Positions 23,479 through 31,186 of a stretch of DNA of 39,306 nt are shown here, one piece after another. The stretch spans positions 1 through 39,306 of the forward strand of contig DASPXK010000385.1 in assembly GCA_035637315.1 (NCBI GenBank). Reading direction: 5' to 3'. The notes below the pieces were generated by a model that was given only the letters and a program-made list of their open reading frames with translations, had not been told where the DNA came from and searched no databases. The translations under genes were made by a program, and so were the position numbers. Each line of letters starts with the position of its first letter. The stretch's first letter is position 1. The stretch comes from DASPXK01 sp035637315. Its GTDB lineage: Bacteria; Chloroflexota; UBA6077; JACCZL01.

Positions 23479-24465
23479 TCACCGTCTGCCGGGACCACAC
23501 TCGCGCTGGGCGCGAGCAGCCGCCTTTTCGTCAGGCACGACTGCGCTGGTGCCGTCGTCGACACGCCAGACATCGCCCGGGAGGATCTTTATAACCCAAT
23601 TGGGGGCTTCGTAGGTCGACTGGGCCAGGTCGATCAAGATCTCCACGCCAACGCAGCGCCCGGGCAGCGAATCCTTGACGGCCTGGCGAGCCTGATCCGC
23701 CGATAGCTTCGTGTCCGGTACGGGCGTTGGCGTGTTGCCGATCACGGGCAGGTTCGGCAGTGAGATGCTGGTCGGAAGGGCGATCGTCAGTGGGGTGTTA
23801 GTTGGCCGCGGGGTGCTCGCGGGGGTGACAACCGCCAGCGGGGTACCGGTCGGTACGGGAGCGGAGAGCGGGGTGTTGGCGGGCGGCTGAGTCGCCGCCC
23901 CGCCGGCCTGCTGACCAGCCGGAGTCGGGGTCGCCACAGTGGCGGGAGCGGGTTGAGTTGGCACGACGGGAGCGGCCACGGGAGCTGCCTGGCCCAGGGG
24001 AGATTGGGGGACCAGGGTTGGGATCCCGAGCATCAGAATAGGTACCGCGATGAGCAGCGGGAGGGCCCAACGCCAGCCCCCAAAACCGGCCTGGCGAGCG
24101 GCGAAGAAGGCCACGATCGCGAGGGGCGGGATCGCCGTGACGGCTACCGTCTGAAGCAGCCGGTCAGGCCCGAGCTGCTGGCCGAGCGCAAGGCTGAAGG
24201 TCAGGGCCGCAACCCACCACACGGCCGCTGCGATCCAGACCACGCCGATCACAGCGATAGCGGCGATCTCCCAACCCCTGACGGGATGCGTCCTCGGTCG
24301 CCGCGCCGGGATGTCCGCGGGCGAGCCGCTCGCCGGTCCCAGCGGGTGTCCAGAGGCAGCTTCGGCCCCAGCAGTGCTCGGCGCCATTCGCGCGCCACAC
24401 TCGGTGCAGAACGCCTGGTCCGGCTGTGTCGCCCGGGCTCCACACGCCCCGCAGAATGTCGGCAT
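23479..24465 (-). CDS. Internal start: zinc-ribbon membrane protein (paralogue B)
   Basis: Alternative product of 328 aa from ATG 24465, preceded by GGAGG at nine-base spacing, matching the position of the start in paralogue A. Zinc ribbon FCGACG and FCTECG, three hydrophobic segments, Pro/Thr stalk, and the C-terminal domain TKLSADQARQAVKDSLPG with two Cys. I list it separately because paralogue A is a free-standing gene and the start site here looks functional. Confidence 0.6.
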   Translation of the reverse strand: MPTFCGACGARATQPDQAFCTECGARMAPSTAGAEAASGHPLGPASGSPADIPARRPRTHPVRGWEIAAIAVIGVVWIAAAVWWVAALTFSLALGQQLGPDRLLQTVAVTAIPPLAIVAFFAARQAGFGGWRWALPLLIAVPILMLGIPTLVPQSPLGQAAPVAAPVVPTQPAPATVATPTPAGQQAGGAATQPPANTPLSAPVPTGTPLAVVTPASTPRPTNTPLTIALPTSISLPNLPVIGNTPTPVPDTKLSADQARQAVKDSLPGRCVGVEILIDLAQSTYEAPNWVIKILPGDVWRVDDGTSAVVPDEKAAARAQRECGPGRR

Positions 24466-25113
24466 GCCCGTTACCCTCCGCTGTTCTTCGCGGGCTAACC
24501 GCCGGCGTCGATGGATGTACCACCAGACGCTCGCCACGATTGCCAGGCCGACGGGCACATCGAACGGGCGCATGATCGCCCGCAGCTCTTCCCAATGTTC
24601 GCCAAAGAGGTAACCGCCCCAGGCCAGCGCCCCACACCAGATGTACGACCCGACGAAGGTATAGATGGTGAAGGTGCTAAATCGCATCCGCGTGACGCCG
24701 GCCGGGAATGAGATGAAGGTCCGCACGATCGGCAGCAGGCGCGAGATGAACGCGGCCCAGTCCCCCCAGCGGGCGAACCAGCGGTCGGCCTGCTCCAGAT
24801 CGCTGTGTCGTATGAAGAGGTAGCCGCCGTAGCGCTCGAGCAGGGGACGGCCGCCCCAGGCGCCCAGCCAGTACGAGACGACCGAGCCGATCGTGCAGCC
24901 CAGCGCACCGTAGAGGCCGCCCTGCCAGACGGCCTGGAAAGCCGTCCCGCCGCGCGCCTGGACGAGCAGCCAGCCGGCCAGGGGCATCGTTAGCTCACTC
25001 GGGATCGGGATGTTCGCGCTCTCCAGCGCCATGATCACCACGACGCCCGGCCAGCCAATCGACTGCATCAGCTGGGTGAGGAAGTCGACGATTTGATGCT
25101 CGAGCGCCTGCAT
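23479..25113 (-). CDS. DedA-family membrane protein fused in frame to a zinc-ribbon protein
   Basis: The frame from ATG 25113 runs 544 codons without a stop. Residues 1-216 are a complete DedA/SNARE-associated protein: re-entrant-loop motifs ALESANIPIPSELTMPLAGW and FISRLLPIVRTFISFPAGVTRM, and several membrane segments. DedA proteins work in undecaprenyl-phosphate or lipid recycling and membrane homeostasis. Residues 217-544 are the zinc-ribbon/stalk protein seen also at 15603-16622. The join RRRRLAREEQRRVTGMPTF has no stop, but a ribosome site (GGAGG, nine bases before ATG 24465) survives inside it. Either a real fusion is made, or DedA lost its stop and both products arise. A link to lipid-carrier recycling would suit the GT-C genes. 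Confidence 0.8.
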   Translation of the reverse strand: MQALEHQIVDFLTQLMQSIGWPGVVVIMALESANIPIPSELTMPLAGWLLVQARGGTAFQAVWQGGLYGALGCTIGSVVSYWLGAWGGRPLLERYGGYLFIRHSDLEQADRWFARWGDWAAFISRLLPIVRTFISFPAGVTRMRFSTFTIYTFVGSYIWCGALAWGGYLFGEHWEELRAIMRPFDVPVGLAIVASVWWYIHRRRRLAREEQRRVTGMPTFCGACGARATQPDQAFCTECGARMAPSTAGAEAASGHPLGPASGSPADIPARRPRTHPVRGWEIAAIAVIGVVWIAAAVWWVAALTFSLALGQQLGPDRLLQTVAVTAIPPLAIVAFFAARQAGFGGWRWALPLLIAVPILMLGIPTLVPQSPLGQAAPVAAPVVPTQPAPATVATPTPAGQQAGGAATQPPANTPLSAPVPTGTPLAVVTPASTPRPTNTPLTIALPTSISLPNLPVIGNTPTPVPDTKLSADQARQAVKDSLPGRCVGVEILIDLAQSTYEAPNWVIKILPGDVWRVDDGTSAVVPDEKAAARAQRECGPGRR

Positions 25114-25123
25114 CTGGCCCGCC

Positions 25124-25720
25124 TTACGCCCAAAACCTGTAGCGCGTTGGCGAACCTACGCTTGACCCTGCTCGAATGGTTCGCAGGGCTTCGAGCCCCT
25201 CCCACTCCTGCGCTCGGCGCGCCTTGATGAGGGCTGAGAGACGAGAGCTCTGTTCGAGTGCCGTTCTAGACTGGGGATCAAGTACTTGAAGAGTGGCAGG
25301 ATCGCGCGAGAGCAGATCCCTAGCCCTTCGAGTGATCGCCATCGCAATCGAGCCATCCGGCTCCGGAAGGAAGCTGGCAAGATACACGTACGCAACTTCC
25401 AATTTGTCGATCACCTCCTCATCTCGGCTTGTGACCAGGGCCTGCTTGAGCGCTTGCTGGATCCGCTCACGACGGTGCGGCAGCCGCTCCTCGCTGACCC
25501 CGAAGTTGTATTCCCGGTAAGCTGCCAGCGCGTCGGCGAACTCGTCGAGGATCGTCTGAACTTCCTTTGGCGAAAAGAGTGGTCGGGCCGGCTCCCGCGA
25601 CGCGACACCGACCCACTTGAGCAATCGCGCGAACACCGCGTCACTCTGGGCCAGGCAAACGGGAGCTTGCAGCGCCCAGCTCAGAGACTCATACGCGCCA
25701 CGTGCTTCTTCAGTGGACAT
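25124..25720 (-). CDS. Unrecognised soluble helical protein
   Basis: 198 aa from ATG 25720 (MSTEEARGAYESLSWALQ). It is predicted to be helix-rich, without signal or membrane segments, and I recognise no motif. The start codon lies inside the end of the YkvA-like gene, an 11-base overlap, so the two are translationally coupled. The stop lies ten bases before the DedA start, so this gene probably belongs to the same minus-strand operon as the DedA fusion. Confidence 0.72.
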   Translation of the reverse strand: MSTEEARGAYESLSWALQAPVCLAQSDAVFARLLKWVGVASREPARPLFSPKEVQTILDEFADALAAYREYNFGVSEERLPHRRERIQQALKQALVTSRDEEVIDKLEVAYVYLASFLPEPDGSIAMAITRRARDLLSRDPATLQVLDPQSRTALEQSSRLSALIKARRAQEWEGLEALRTIRAGSSVGSPTRYRFWA

Positions 25721-26135
25721 ACGGGGCGCGCAGCTCAACACCGACTGCCCGAAACACCAGCACCACCCCCGCCAGCGCCACTAGGAGCCAGAGCGCAACA
25801 ATAATGCCGGCAGCTAGCCAGTTGGTCGGCTTGCCTTCAGCTATCGCTGCCGCTGCCTTCGCCCGGCTCTCAGCCATAACGTCCTGCGGGATCAGCCTCA
25901 AGACGAGCGCGATGCCCAGAGGTATCAGGATCAGGTCGTCCACGTAGCCGAGGATGGGGATGAAATCTGGAATGAGGTCGATAGGGCTGAACGCGTAGGC
26001 AACAACGCAAGTGGCCAAAAGCCACGCGTACCAGGGAACCCGTGGATCTTTACAGGCCAGGTAGATGGCGTAAAGCTCGGCTTTCGTCCTCCTGGCGGTC
26101 TGCTTCCATAAGTCTACGCTTCTCACTGGCAGCAT
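25710..26135 (-). CDS. YkvA-like DUF1232 membrane protein
   Basis: 141 aa. The DUF1232 core SPIDLIPDFIPILGYVDD is at residues 50-67, preceded by PRVPWYAWLLATCVVAYAF and followed by hydrophobic helices near residues 68-85 and 108-130. The family is widespread and membrane-associated, with function unknown. ATG 26135 follows the stop of the phosphoesterase gene by eight bases, and its own end overlaps the next gene, so it is a mid-operon gene. Confidence 0.92.
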   Translation of the reverse strand: MLPVRSVDLWKQTARRTKAELYAIYLACKDPRVPWYAWLLATCVVAYAFSPIDLIPDFIPILGYVDDLILIPLGIALVLRLIPQDVMAESRAKAAAAIAEGKPTNWLAAGIIVALWLLVALAGVVLVFRAVGVELRAPYVH

Positions 26136-26143
26136 CCATCGGG

Positions 26144-27091
26144 TCAGGGCGATCTGGGCGGCGCGAAGAACTCGGCCAGATTGGCGTTTGAGGGATCGGC
26201 CGCGTGGCCGAGATAGCCGAGGTCCCAGGCGTCTTCGATGGTCCGTACGAGCGAATAGTGGTCGTGTGGGATATCAGAAGTGAACCCCCGACGACCGAGC
26301 GGCGAGGCGAGCACGGTCATCACATGGCCTCCGCCCTTGGTGCGGCCGCAACACCCAGCATCAGAGTCGCCCTCGTCATAGGTGACCACCAGCAGCCCCT
26401 CGTTTTCGAAAGCTGACGACTGGAGCACCTCTGGCAGCTGCGCGGCCAGCCAGCGGTCGCCTGTGTCGATGGGTGCGCTATGCGTAGAGCTGCGCATGTT
26501 CGGACCGATCCACACGAAGTCCGCGACATCGCCGGACGCCAGGTCGGCCGAGAGCTCTTCTAGCGGCACGATCCGCCCGCAGCGAGTCGCGTCCTGGCGG
26601 ATAGCGTCGAAGTACACAAACGGGTTGTGTTTCTGGACGTACAGCTCGTCCGGCGAGTCGCCAGCGTAGCAGGCGCGCGGGATCGACTCGAAGTACGCCT
26701 TCCAGGTCCGCCCGTGCGCCTCCAGTTGATCGGGCAAGCTGGCGGCTGACTGGTAGCAGGCCCGACAGTTGCTGGCCACGCCGAACGTGTCGGCACCCAG
26801 CAGCGCCAGATAGTTCGGCAGGCTGGGGTGGGCCACGGCGTAATACTGGCTGGCCAGGCCGTACTCGGCGGCCAGCGCGTTCAAGTAGGGTGCGCCCGGG
26901 CTGCGAAAGACCCGGTTGAACTCCTTGTTCTCCAGCAGCAGCAGGAAGATGTGCGAGAACGCTGGCACTGCCACTTGGCTCTCGGCCTGGGTGCTGATCT
27001 CTGCATAGCCCGGTTTCGCTACAGCGTCTTTGGGGCACATCAGGACGCCGGCCAGCAACGGGAGCGCGAGCGCGAGGGCTATCCGCCTCAA
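26144..27091 (-). CDS. Secreted phosphoesterase (acid-phosphatase/phospholipase C fold)
   Basis: 315 aa, TTG start at 27091. The signal peptide ends near CPKDAVAKPGYA. The alkaline-phosphatase-superfamily phosphoesterase domain shows HIFLLLLENKEFNRVF (metal/nucleophile region), HPSLPNYLALLGADTFGV (active-site Ser/Thr zone), VVTYDEGDSD (metal ligands) and IPHDHYSLVRTIEDAWDLGYLG. It acts outside the cytoplasm on phosphoesters such as phospholipids or lipid-linked phosphates. It is the first gene of a tight run with YkvA, an unknown protein and the DedA fusion. Confidence 0.9.
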   Translation of the reverse strand: MRRIALALALPLLAGVLMCPKDAVAKPGYAEISTQAESQVAVPAFSHIFLLLLENKEFNRVFRSPGAPYLNALAAEYGLASQYYAVAHPSLPNYLALLGADTFGVASNCRACYQSAASLPDQLEAHGRTWKAYFESIPRACYAGDSPDELYVQKHNPFVYFDAIRQDATRCGRIVPLEELSADLASGDVADFVWIGPNMRSSTHSAPIDTGDRWLAAQLPEVLQSSAFENEGLLVVTYDEGDSDAGCCGRTKGGGHVMTVLASPLGRRGFTSDIPHDHYSLVRTIEDAWDLGYLGHAADPSNANLAEFFAPPRSP

Positions 27092-27184
27092 AAACCGTTT
27101 CGCGGTGGTCCCCTTTCGCGCTTCATGACCGTGTCACTCGGGCCGCTGTCAGCGCGAGAGGCCATGGCGGGACCACACTCGGGT

Positions 27185-27255
27185 GCCCCCAAGATCGTCT
27201 CGGCCAACTCTTGTCCGGACAATCTTAGCAGCGTGGTGGCCGAATCGGTGAAGCT
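27185..27255 (-). pseudogene. Fragment of a GT-C glycosyltransferase C-terminus
   Basis: The minus-strand translation LLRLSGQELAETILG matches LLKLSGQRVAETSFG of the GT-C gene at 17669-19291. Only this stretch survives in the 238-base gap 27092-27329 between the phosphoesterase and Nudix genes. Nothing else is recognisable there apart from the 16-base repeat copy at 27249-27264. Confidence 0.65.
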
Positions 27256-27329
27256 CAGATGAAATGGTGTCGGAGCCTCCTCGGCTGAAGCGGGCGGTTA
27301 CCAGCCGATCCCTGACGTACCGCCCAACC

Positions 27330-27788
27330 CTACTCTGGCGAGGTCTGATTGGCCTGGCACAGCTCCTTCACCCGCTCGCGACACGCTTCCCAGATCTCAC
27401 CATAAGCCGTCTGTCCCATGTACCGGGTGACCTTCTCGGGATCGATCAGGAACGTGTCGCGTCCGTCGTGATGCGGCCAGTCTGGAGTCTGCCCCGTGGC
27501 CCGCATCAGGAAGAAGATGTGGCGACGACCCTTTCCTTCCCGACGCATGGTGCACTCGCCAGCCTCGCCGATCACCTCGACCAGCAGTCCCGTCTCCTCG
27601 ACCACCTCGCGAACCGCCGCGTCGACCGGTGCCTCGTGCTTTCTTCGCCTACCCTTCGGGAAGATCCAGTGCTGGCCGTCGGTCAGACGCAGTACGACCT
27701 TCCCGTCGCAGACGACCACACCGCCGGCCTCGTAGACCTTCTTTGGCTTGGCGGGTCCGTCCTCCGTCCCAGCGGAGGTGTGCTCCAT
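27330..27788 (-). CDS. Nudix hydrolase
   Basis: 152 aa from ATG 27788; upstream codons up to 27917 are open but Arg/Ala-rich and unlike protein. The Nudix box is complete: G46, E52, R60-E61, E64-E65, G67 (GRRRKHEAPVDAAVREVVEE, then TGL). KVYEAGGVVV before it and HWIFPKGR are typical of MutT/Ap4A-hydrolase-like members. It hydrolyses a nucleoside diphosphate linked to some moiety; nucleotide sugars are possible given the neighbourhood. A deleted copy lies at 23329-23400. Confidence 0.92.
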   Translation of the reverse strand: MEHTSAGTEDGPAKPKKVYEAGGVVVCDGKVVLRLTDGQHWIFPKGRRRKHEAPVDAAVREVVEETGLLVEVIGEAGECTMRREGKGRRHIFFLMRATGQTPDWPHHDGRDTFLIDPEKVTRYMGQTAYGEIWEACRERVKELCQANQTSPE

Positions 27789-27955
27789 TCGCACCACGTC
27801 CAACGCCTCGTCCTTCGCAGGCCCTGATGTTCTCCCGCGCCGCGGGCTTGCGGATTGTGCTGAGCGCCTCGCAGCCTCGCGGCGGCGGTCCGCGATCCAG
27901 GGCAGGCACATGCTCATAGCCCACGGACATTATCCCGCTGCAGGGTTTGCAAACC

Positions 27956-27993
27956 TGAAGTTGAGATGAAATGAACCTGAAGCTGAGATGAAA
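27956..27993 (+). repeat. Two tandem copies of TGAAGYTGAGATGAAA
   Basis: Copies at 27956-27971 and 27978-27993 differ by one base. A third close copy, TGAAGCTCAGATGAAA, is at 27249-27264, so the words flank the Nudix gene. They lie in the 215-base gap 27789-28003, which shows no gene. Confidence 0.75.
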
Positions 27994-28003
27994 CGTCGGC
28001 GCG

Positions 28004-28873
28004 TCAGAGCCGGCCGGCGAACTTGCGCGCAAACCAGTCGACCAGCCCGTTGGACTGCTTGTTCTTGTCGAAGAACAAGTCCTCCCGGCCGAACAGGTAG
28101 AGGATGGCGACGTTGGTGCCCTTCCGCACGACGATCCGGTAGTGCTGCCAGATGGTGTTCGATTCCCAGTACATACTCGTCACCGACGTCTCCTCGGCAA
28201 CGTTGTCGGTGTATTTGAATTTCTCGTTCGGCCCGGAGAGCCCTTCGCTGGGTTTGTGTTCTGGGAATGTCTTGATCGCGGCCTGTTCCTTGTAGAGCGC
28301 CTTCGCCGCGTCGACGTCTTTGGCGATCCAGGCCTTGGAGTCGATCACGTTGGGTCCCAGTCGACTCGGACTGATGCCACGATCGCGCTCGAAGCGGCTG
28401 TGGGCCCAGCGCCCGCGGCCATCGGCGCCCTCCTCGTAGGCGGCCTGGAAGGCTTCCTTGCCGGCATCGTCGAGGCCAAAGACGATCTGGGCCGGGTCGG
28501 TCGCTTTGGCGATCTTGTCGGGCGGGGGCGGCGCGTCGGCTATTGCCCTGCTCCCAGGTGGGCTCGCTGGGGAGGCGTCGGTTGGCGGAGTCTGATCCGG
28601 CGGCGGGCTAGAAGCCGGCTGGCCCTCGCCGGGCTGAGCCTCGTCTCCTGGCGGGGGTGGCTGGTCGGTCGCTGGCGCGGGCTGCTCAGTGGAAGGAGGG
28701 CCCTGCTGGCGCTGCTGGACGCAGGCCGGGTCGTCGTAGTTGTCCTTGTCCTCACAGTCGATCTCGGCGGCTCGCGAGCCAGCGGGCACCAGCCCGGGAC
28801 CCACAGACAAGCCCAAGGTCAAGATGGCTAGGAGCGCGCTTCGAGACAGCGCACCTAACAGCCAAGGGGGCAT
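28004..28873 (-). CDS. Secreted protein with Pro-rich linker and unknown C-terminal domain
   Basis: 289 aa from ATG 28873 (AGGAAGGA about 12 bases upstream; TTG 28879 and ATG 28900 are alternatives). The signal peptide is LSRSALLAILTLGLSVGPGL followed by an Ala-rich cut site near SRAAEID. A Cys pair (DCEDKDNYDDPAC) is followed by about 85 residues of Pro/Gln/Ser linker and then a folded domain (IVFGLDDAGKEAFQAAYEEG to the end). I do not recognise the domain; the ending (WQHYRIVVRKGTNVAILYLF) resembles sensor-like secreted domains. It is transcribed alone. Confidence 0.75.
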   Translation of the reverse strand: MPPWLLGALSRSALLAILTLGLSVGPGLVPAGSRAAEIDCEDKDNYDDPACVQQRQQGPPSTEQPAPATDQPPPPGDEAQPGEGQPASSPPPDQTPPTDASPASPPGSRAIADAPPPPDKIAKATDPAQIVFGLDDAGKEAFQAAYEEGADGRGRWAHSRFERDRGISPSRLGPNVIDSKAWIAKDVDAAKALYKEQAAIKTFPEHKPSEGLSGPNEKFKYTDNVAEETSVTSMYWESNTIWQHYRIVVRKGTNVAILYLFGREDLFFDKNKQSNGLVDWFARKFAGRL

Positions 28874-28934
28874 TTTCAAAATCCGTCCTTCCTGAGTCAT
28901 TGGGGCAGGCGCCTGTTTCGTCCCCCTCCCCCAT

Positions 28935-28960
28935 CCACTCCCCCAAGCTTGGGGGAGTGG
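28935..28960 (+). repeat. Perfect 26-bp palindrome centred on CCCCCAAGCTTGGGGG
   Basis: It lies in the 317-base gap 28874-29190 between divergent genes. A variant (core CCCCCAAGCCTGGGGG) is found inside the GT-C gene at 32205-32228, so it is a dispersed family. The rest of the gap holds a possible -10 box TATAGT (29153-29158) for the gene at 29191. Confidence 0.9.
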
Positions 28961-29190
28961 GCCAGGGTGGGGGCTGCTGCAGGGCGTTTCAAATCCGCCG
29001 GTGCTGCCGGCGGGCGGCGCGCAACTCTACCGGCAAGCGACGAGCGCGCACAAGGTCCGCGAGCATACTAGCGGGCCTTGCTAAACCGAAGATGAACGGG
29101 CGATGAAGGGCGCCCAGCTCGCAAGATAGAGCTCAACGCAGTGTCCGTTCGCTATAGTGTGCTAGACATAAGACAGGAGGTCGTCGGTCC

Positions 29191-29673
29191 GTGATCTCAC
29201 TCTCTACCGGCCTTCTCTGCCGTGGCCTGGTAACCGTAGGGCTGGCCTCCTTGCTCGGTCTCACCCTGGCCGGTGCAGCCCTCGCGCGGGAGGAAAAGTT
29301 CGACGTGAGTGGGACCGTGATCGCGATCGACGATTCGATCCCGACCATCGTCAGCTCCGACATCATCGGCAAACCCCAGCCGATCATGGTCGACGTCTCC
29401 GAGCTCAAGAAGTTCTCGGTCGCCGTCGGCTCCCCGATCTCGCTGACCATTCGGGCGCGCGAGTTCGACACGTTCCTCGCGGTCGGCGTGGTGCGCGAGA
29501 GTCCGTTCGTCACCGGCCAGGACTTCGGCGTCCGCGAGGAGTTCACAGTCAAGCAGGACTCGATCGCGGCGGGCGCCGGCAACGTGCCCGCGGACGAGGA
29601 GGCGTTAGCTCAGCAGCACCGCGACCACAATCTGCGCAAGCGCAAGAGGAACGACGATCCGGTCGGGTTCTAG
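29191..29673 (+). CDS. Small secreted protein, paralogue of 12748-13227
   Basis: 160 aa; GTG 29191 with AGGAGG ten bases upstream. The signal peptide ends near GAALAREE. The mature domain begins FDVSGTVIAIDDSIPTIV and shares SDIIGKPQPIMVDVSEL, VGSPISLTI, REFDTFLA and REEFTVK with the copy at 12748. A charged tail follows (HRDHNLRKRKRND). The TATAGT box at 29153-29158 may serve as -10. An SGNH gene lies nearby, as with the first copy. Confidence 0.82.
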   Translation: MISLSTGLLCRGLVTVGLASLLGLTLAGAALAREEKFDVSGTVIAIDDSIPTIVSSDIIGKPQPIMVDVSELKKFSVAVGSPISLTIRAREFDTFLAVGVVRESPFVTGQDFGVREEFTVKQDSIAAGAGNVPADEEALAQQHRDHNLRKRKRNDDPVGF

Positions 29674-29750
29674 ATGGCGGGTCTGGCTCGCGGTAGGGCT
29701 CGCCGATCCGCTTTGCTGGGAAACAAGGCGCAGGGCCGATCTGGCTGTCA

Positions 29751-29882
29751 ATGAGTCGTCGAAAGCTTCTACGGCTGGCTGGGATCACCGTCGTTGCGGG
29801 CATGGGGCTCGGATCCTTGGCAGTCTGGCTTGTCAGTCGCCAGGGCGACCACACGCGTCCGACAGTGAAGCCGATCAAGTGA
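29751..29882 (+). CDS. 43-residue membrane miniprotein
   Basis: ATG 29751 to TGA 29882. MSRRKLLRLAGITVV begins with a basic Arg-Arg-Lys patch, followed by one hydrophobic segment (LAGITVVAGMGLGSLAVWLV) and a basic tail (RPTVKPIK). It could be a small membrane protein, or the remains of a longer anchored protein, because the SRRKLLRL start resembles a Tat or anchor N-terminus. It lies 77 bases after the secreted-protein gene and ends just before a long palindrome. No strong ribosome site is visible. Confidence 0.4.
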   Translation: MSRRKLLRLAGITVVAGMGLGSLAVWLVSRQGDHTRPTVKPIK

Positions 29883-29887
29883 GTCTG

Positions 29888-29984
29888 CCCTCACCCCTCG
29901 CCCCTCTCCCACGCCAGGGAGAGGGGCGGTCCAGTCGCGTTGCCCCTCTCCCCTCGCGTGGGAGAGGGGGTCAGGGGGTGAGGG
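29888..29984 (+). repeat. Double-hairpin CT-rich palindrome, likely bidirectional terminator
   Basis: Two inner hairpins, each CCCCTCTCCC paired with GGGAGAGGGG (29901-29926 and 29943-29969). The outer ends CCCTCACCCC and GGGGTGAGGG also pair. It fills the gap between convergent genes and abuts the stop of the SGNH gene. A related element lies at 32924-32973. Confidence 0.88.
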
Positions 29985-31186
29985 TTAGCACGTTGCGCTG
30001 GTAAGCTTCGGCAGCTGGCGGGCGAGTGTCTCTGCCAGGACCTGATTTCCTGGTCCCCGGTAATGGCTGTTCTGGGTGAGCAGCTTTTGCGGGTCGACCC
30101 TAGCCCTCCGCCCTTCCCCAACGAGACTGTCGGCTGCGTCGATTGTGGGGACGCTCTCACGCGCCAGCCAGTCCAACAGCGGCGCATAGAACTTGTCGCC
30201 GCGCTGGACGGCGTCCAGCTCGCTCTTGCCACTGAACACGACGACCACCGGCGTCGCGCCCTCCCGCTCGACCTCGCGAGCGAACTGGATCAGCACCCGT
30301 CCCGCTACTTGGTAGGCCTCCTGTTCGTCGCGGTAGGCGGCTGCGTGTGGGTTCTGCTCGTCGCCCCTGAGCTCGAGTCGTCTGATGCGCCGATACATTG
30401 CGGTGCGCGCCAACCGAACGAGCTGTGAGACGTCCAGTGGGCTGGCGACGAACACGCCCGGGAAGTACCAGTGGTCGTGAGGGCCGAGCGCTTCCTCGAC
30501 CCACACTGGATCGTCCAACAGCTCCAGGCTGGTCGCTGGATTGGGCAGCAGCGCTAAGCCATCGCGGTCCAGCAGGAAGCGCGGCTTGCCCGCCACAAGG
30601 CTGGTCTCGGGCGTATAGAACGGCCGGAAGCGATTGACGACTCGATCGATGTCCCCCACGTAGTAGCCAATCAAGACGGCGCAAGGCTGGTATGGAAGGC
30701 CGTCGCGCTCGTAACGCAGCCAGGCCTGATCCGGACCATACGCCGGCACGCCGAAGTCGAGCACCTCGGTCCCAGCCCAGGCCCGCTCGAGTTGCGAGTC
30801 CAGCAATCGGCGTAGTCGACCTCCTCGCAATGGGTGAAGGAGTCGCCGAAGGCGGACAGGCGCCGCATCCCGCTGCGAGGCTCGACGCTGAATTCCCGAT
30901 CCGAGCGTATCCCCGCGCTGTTAGTTCGGTAGATGGCGCCCTTGTCATTGCCCCGGGCAGACGGCCCGGTGGTCCAGCCAAGCACTGGATCAAAGCGCAG
31001 ATACGTGTCGCCCGCGGCCAGCCGTCGGACCGCTTCGTGGTTATAGGGCAACGGGAGCAGGTCGTCGGTCCGTACAGGCCGAACCAGGCGGACGCCGATC
31101 TCGGCCACCAGCCCGCCAACGATCAGGCTCGCCAGCGCAACGCTGGCTAGCAGGCCAACTCGACGCACGGTCCTCTGATTCTTCAT
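29985..31186 (-). pseudogene. SGNH-like gene interrupted by a frameshift
   Basis: Paralogue of the SGNH protein at 22091-23281 (about 400 aa if repaired). The first part from ATG 31186 contains the anchor LLASVALASLIVGGLVAEIGV and block I, AFGDSFTHC (S116). It stays homologous to DYADCWT near residue 130. Homology then continues in another frame at QLERAWAGTEVLDFG through LGPHDHWYFPGVFVA to NSHYRGPGNQ. One base appears lost near 30790-30800. This may be a recent mutation or an assembly error. The ATG overlaps the stop of the upstream GT-C gene as ATGA, so the gene is coupled at the end of the operon. Confidence 0.85.
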
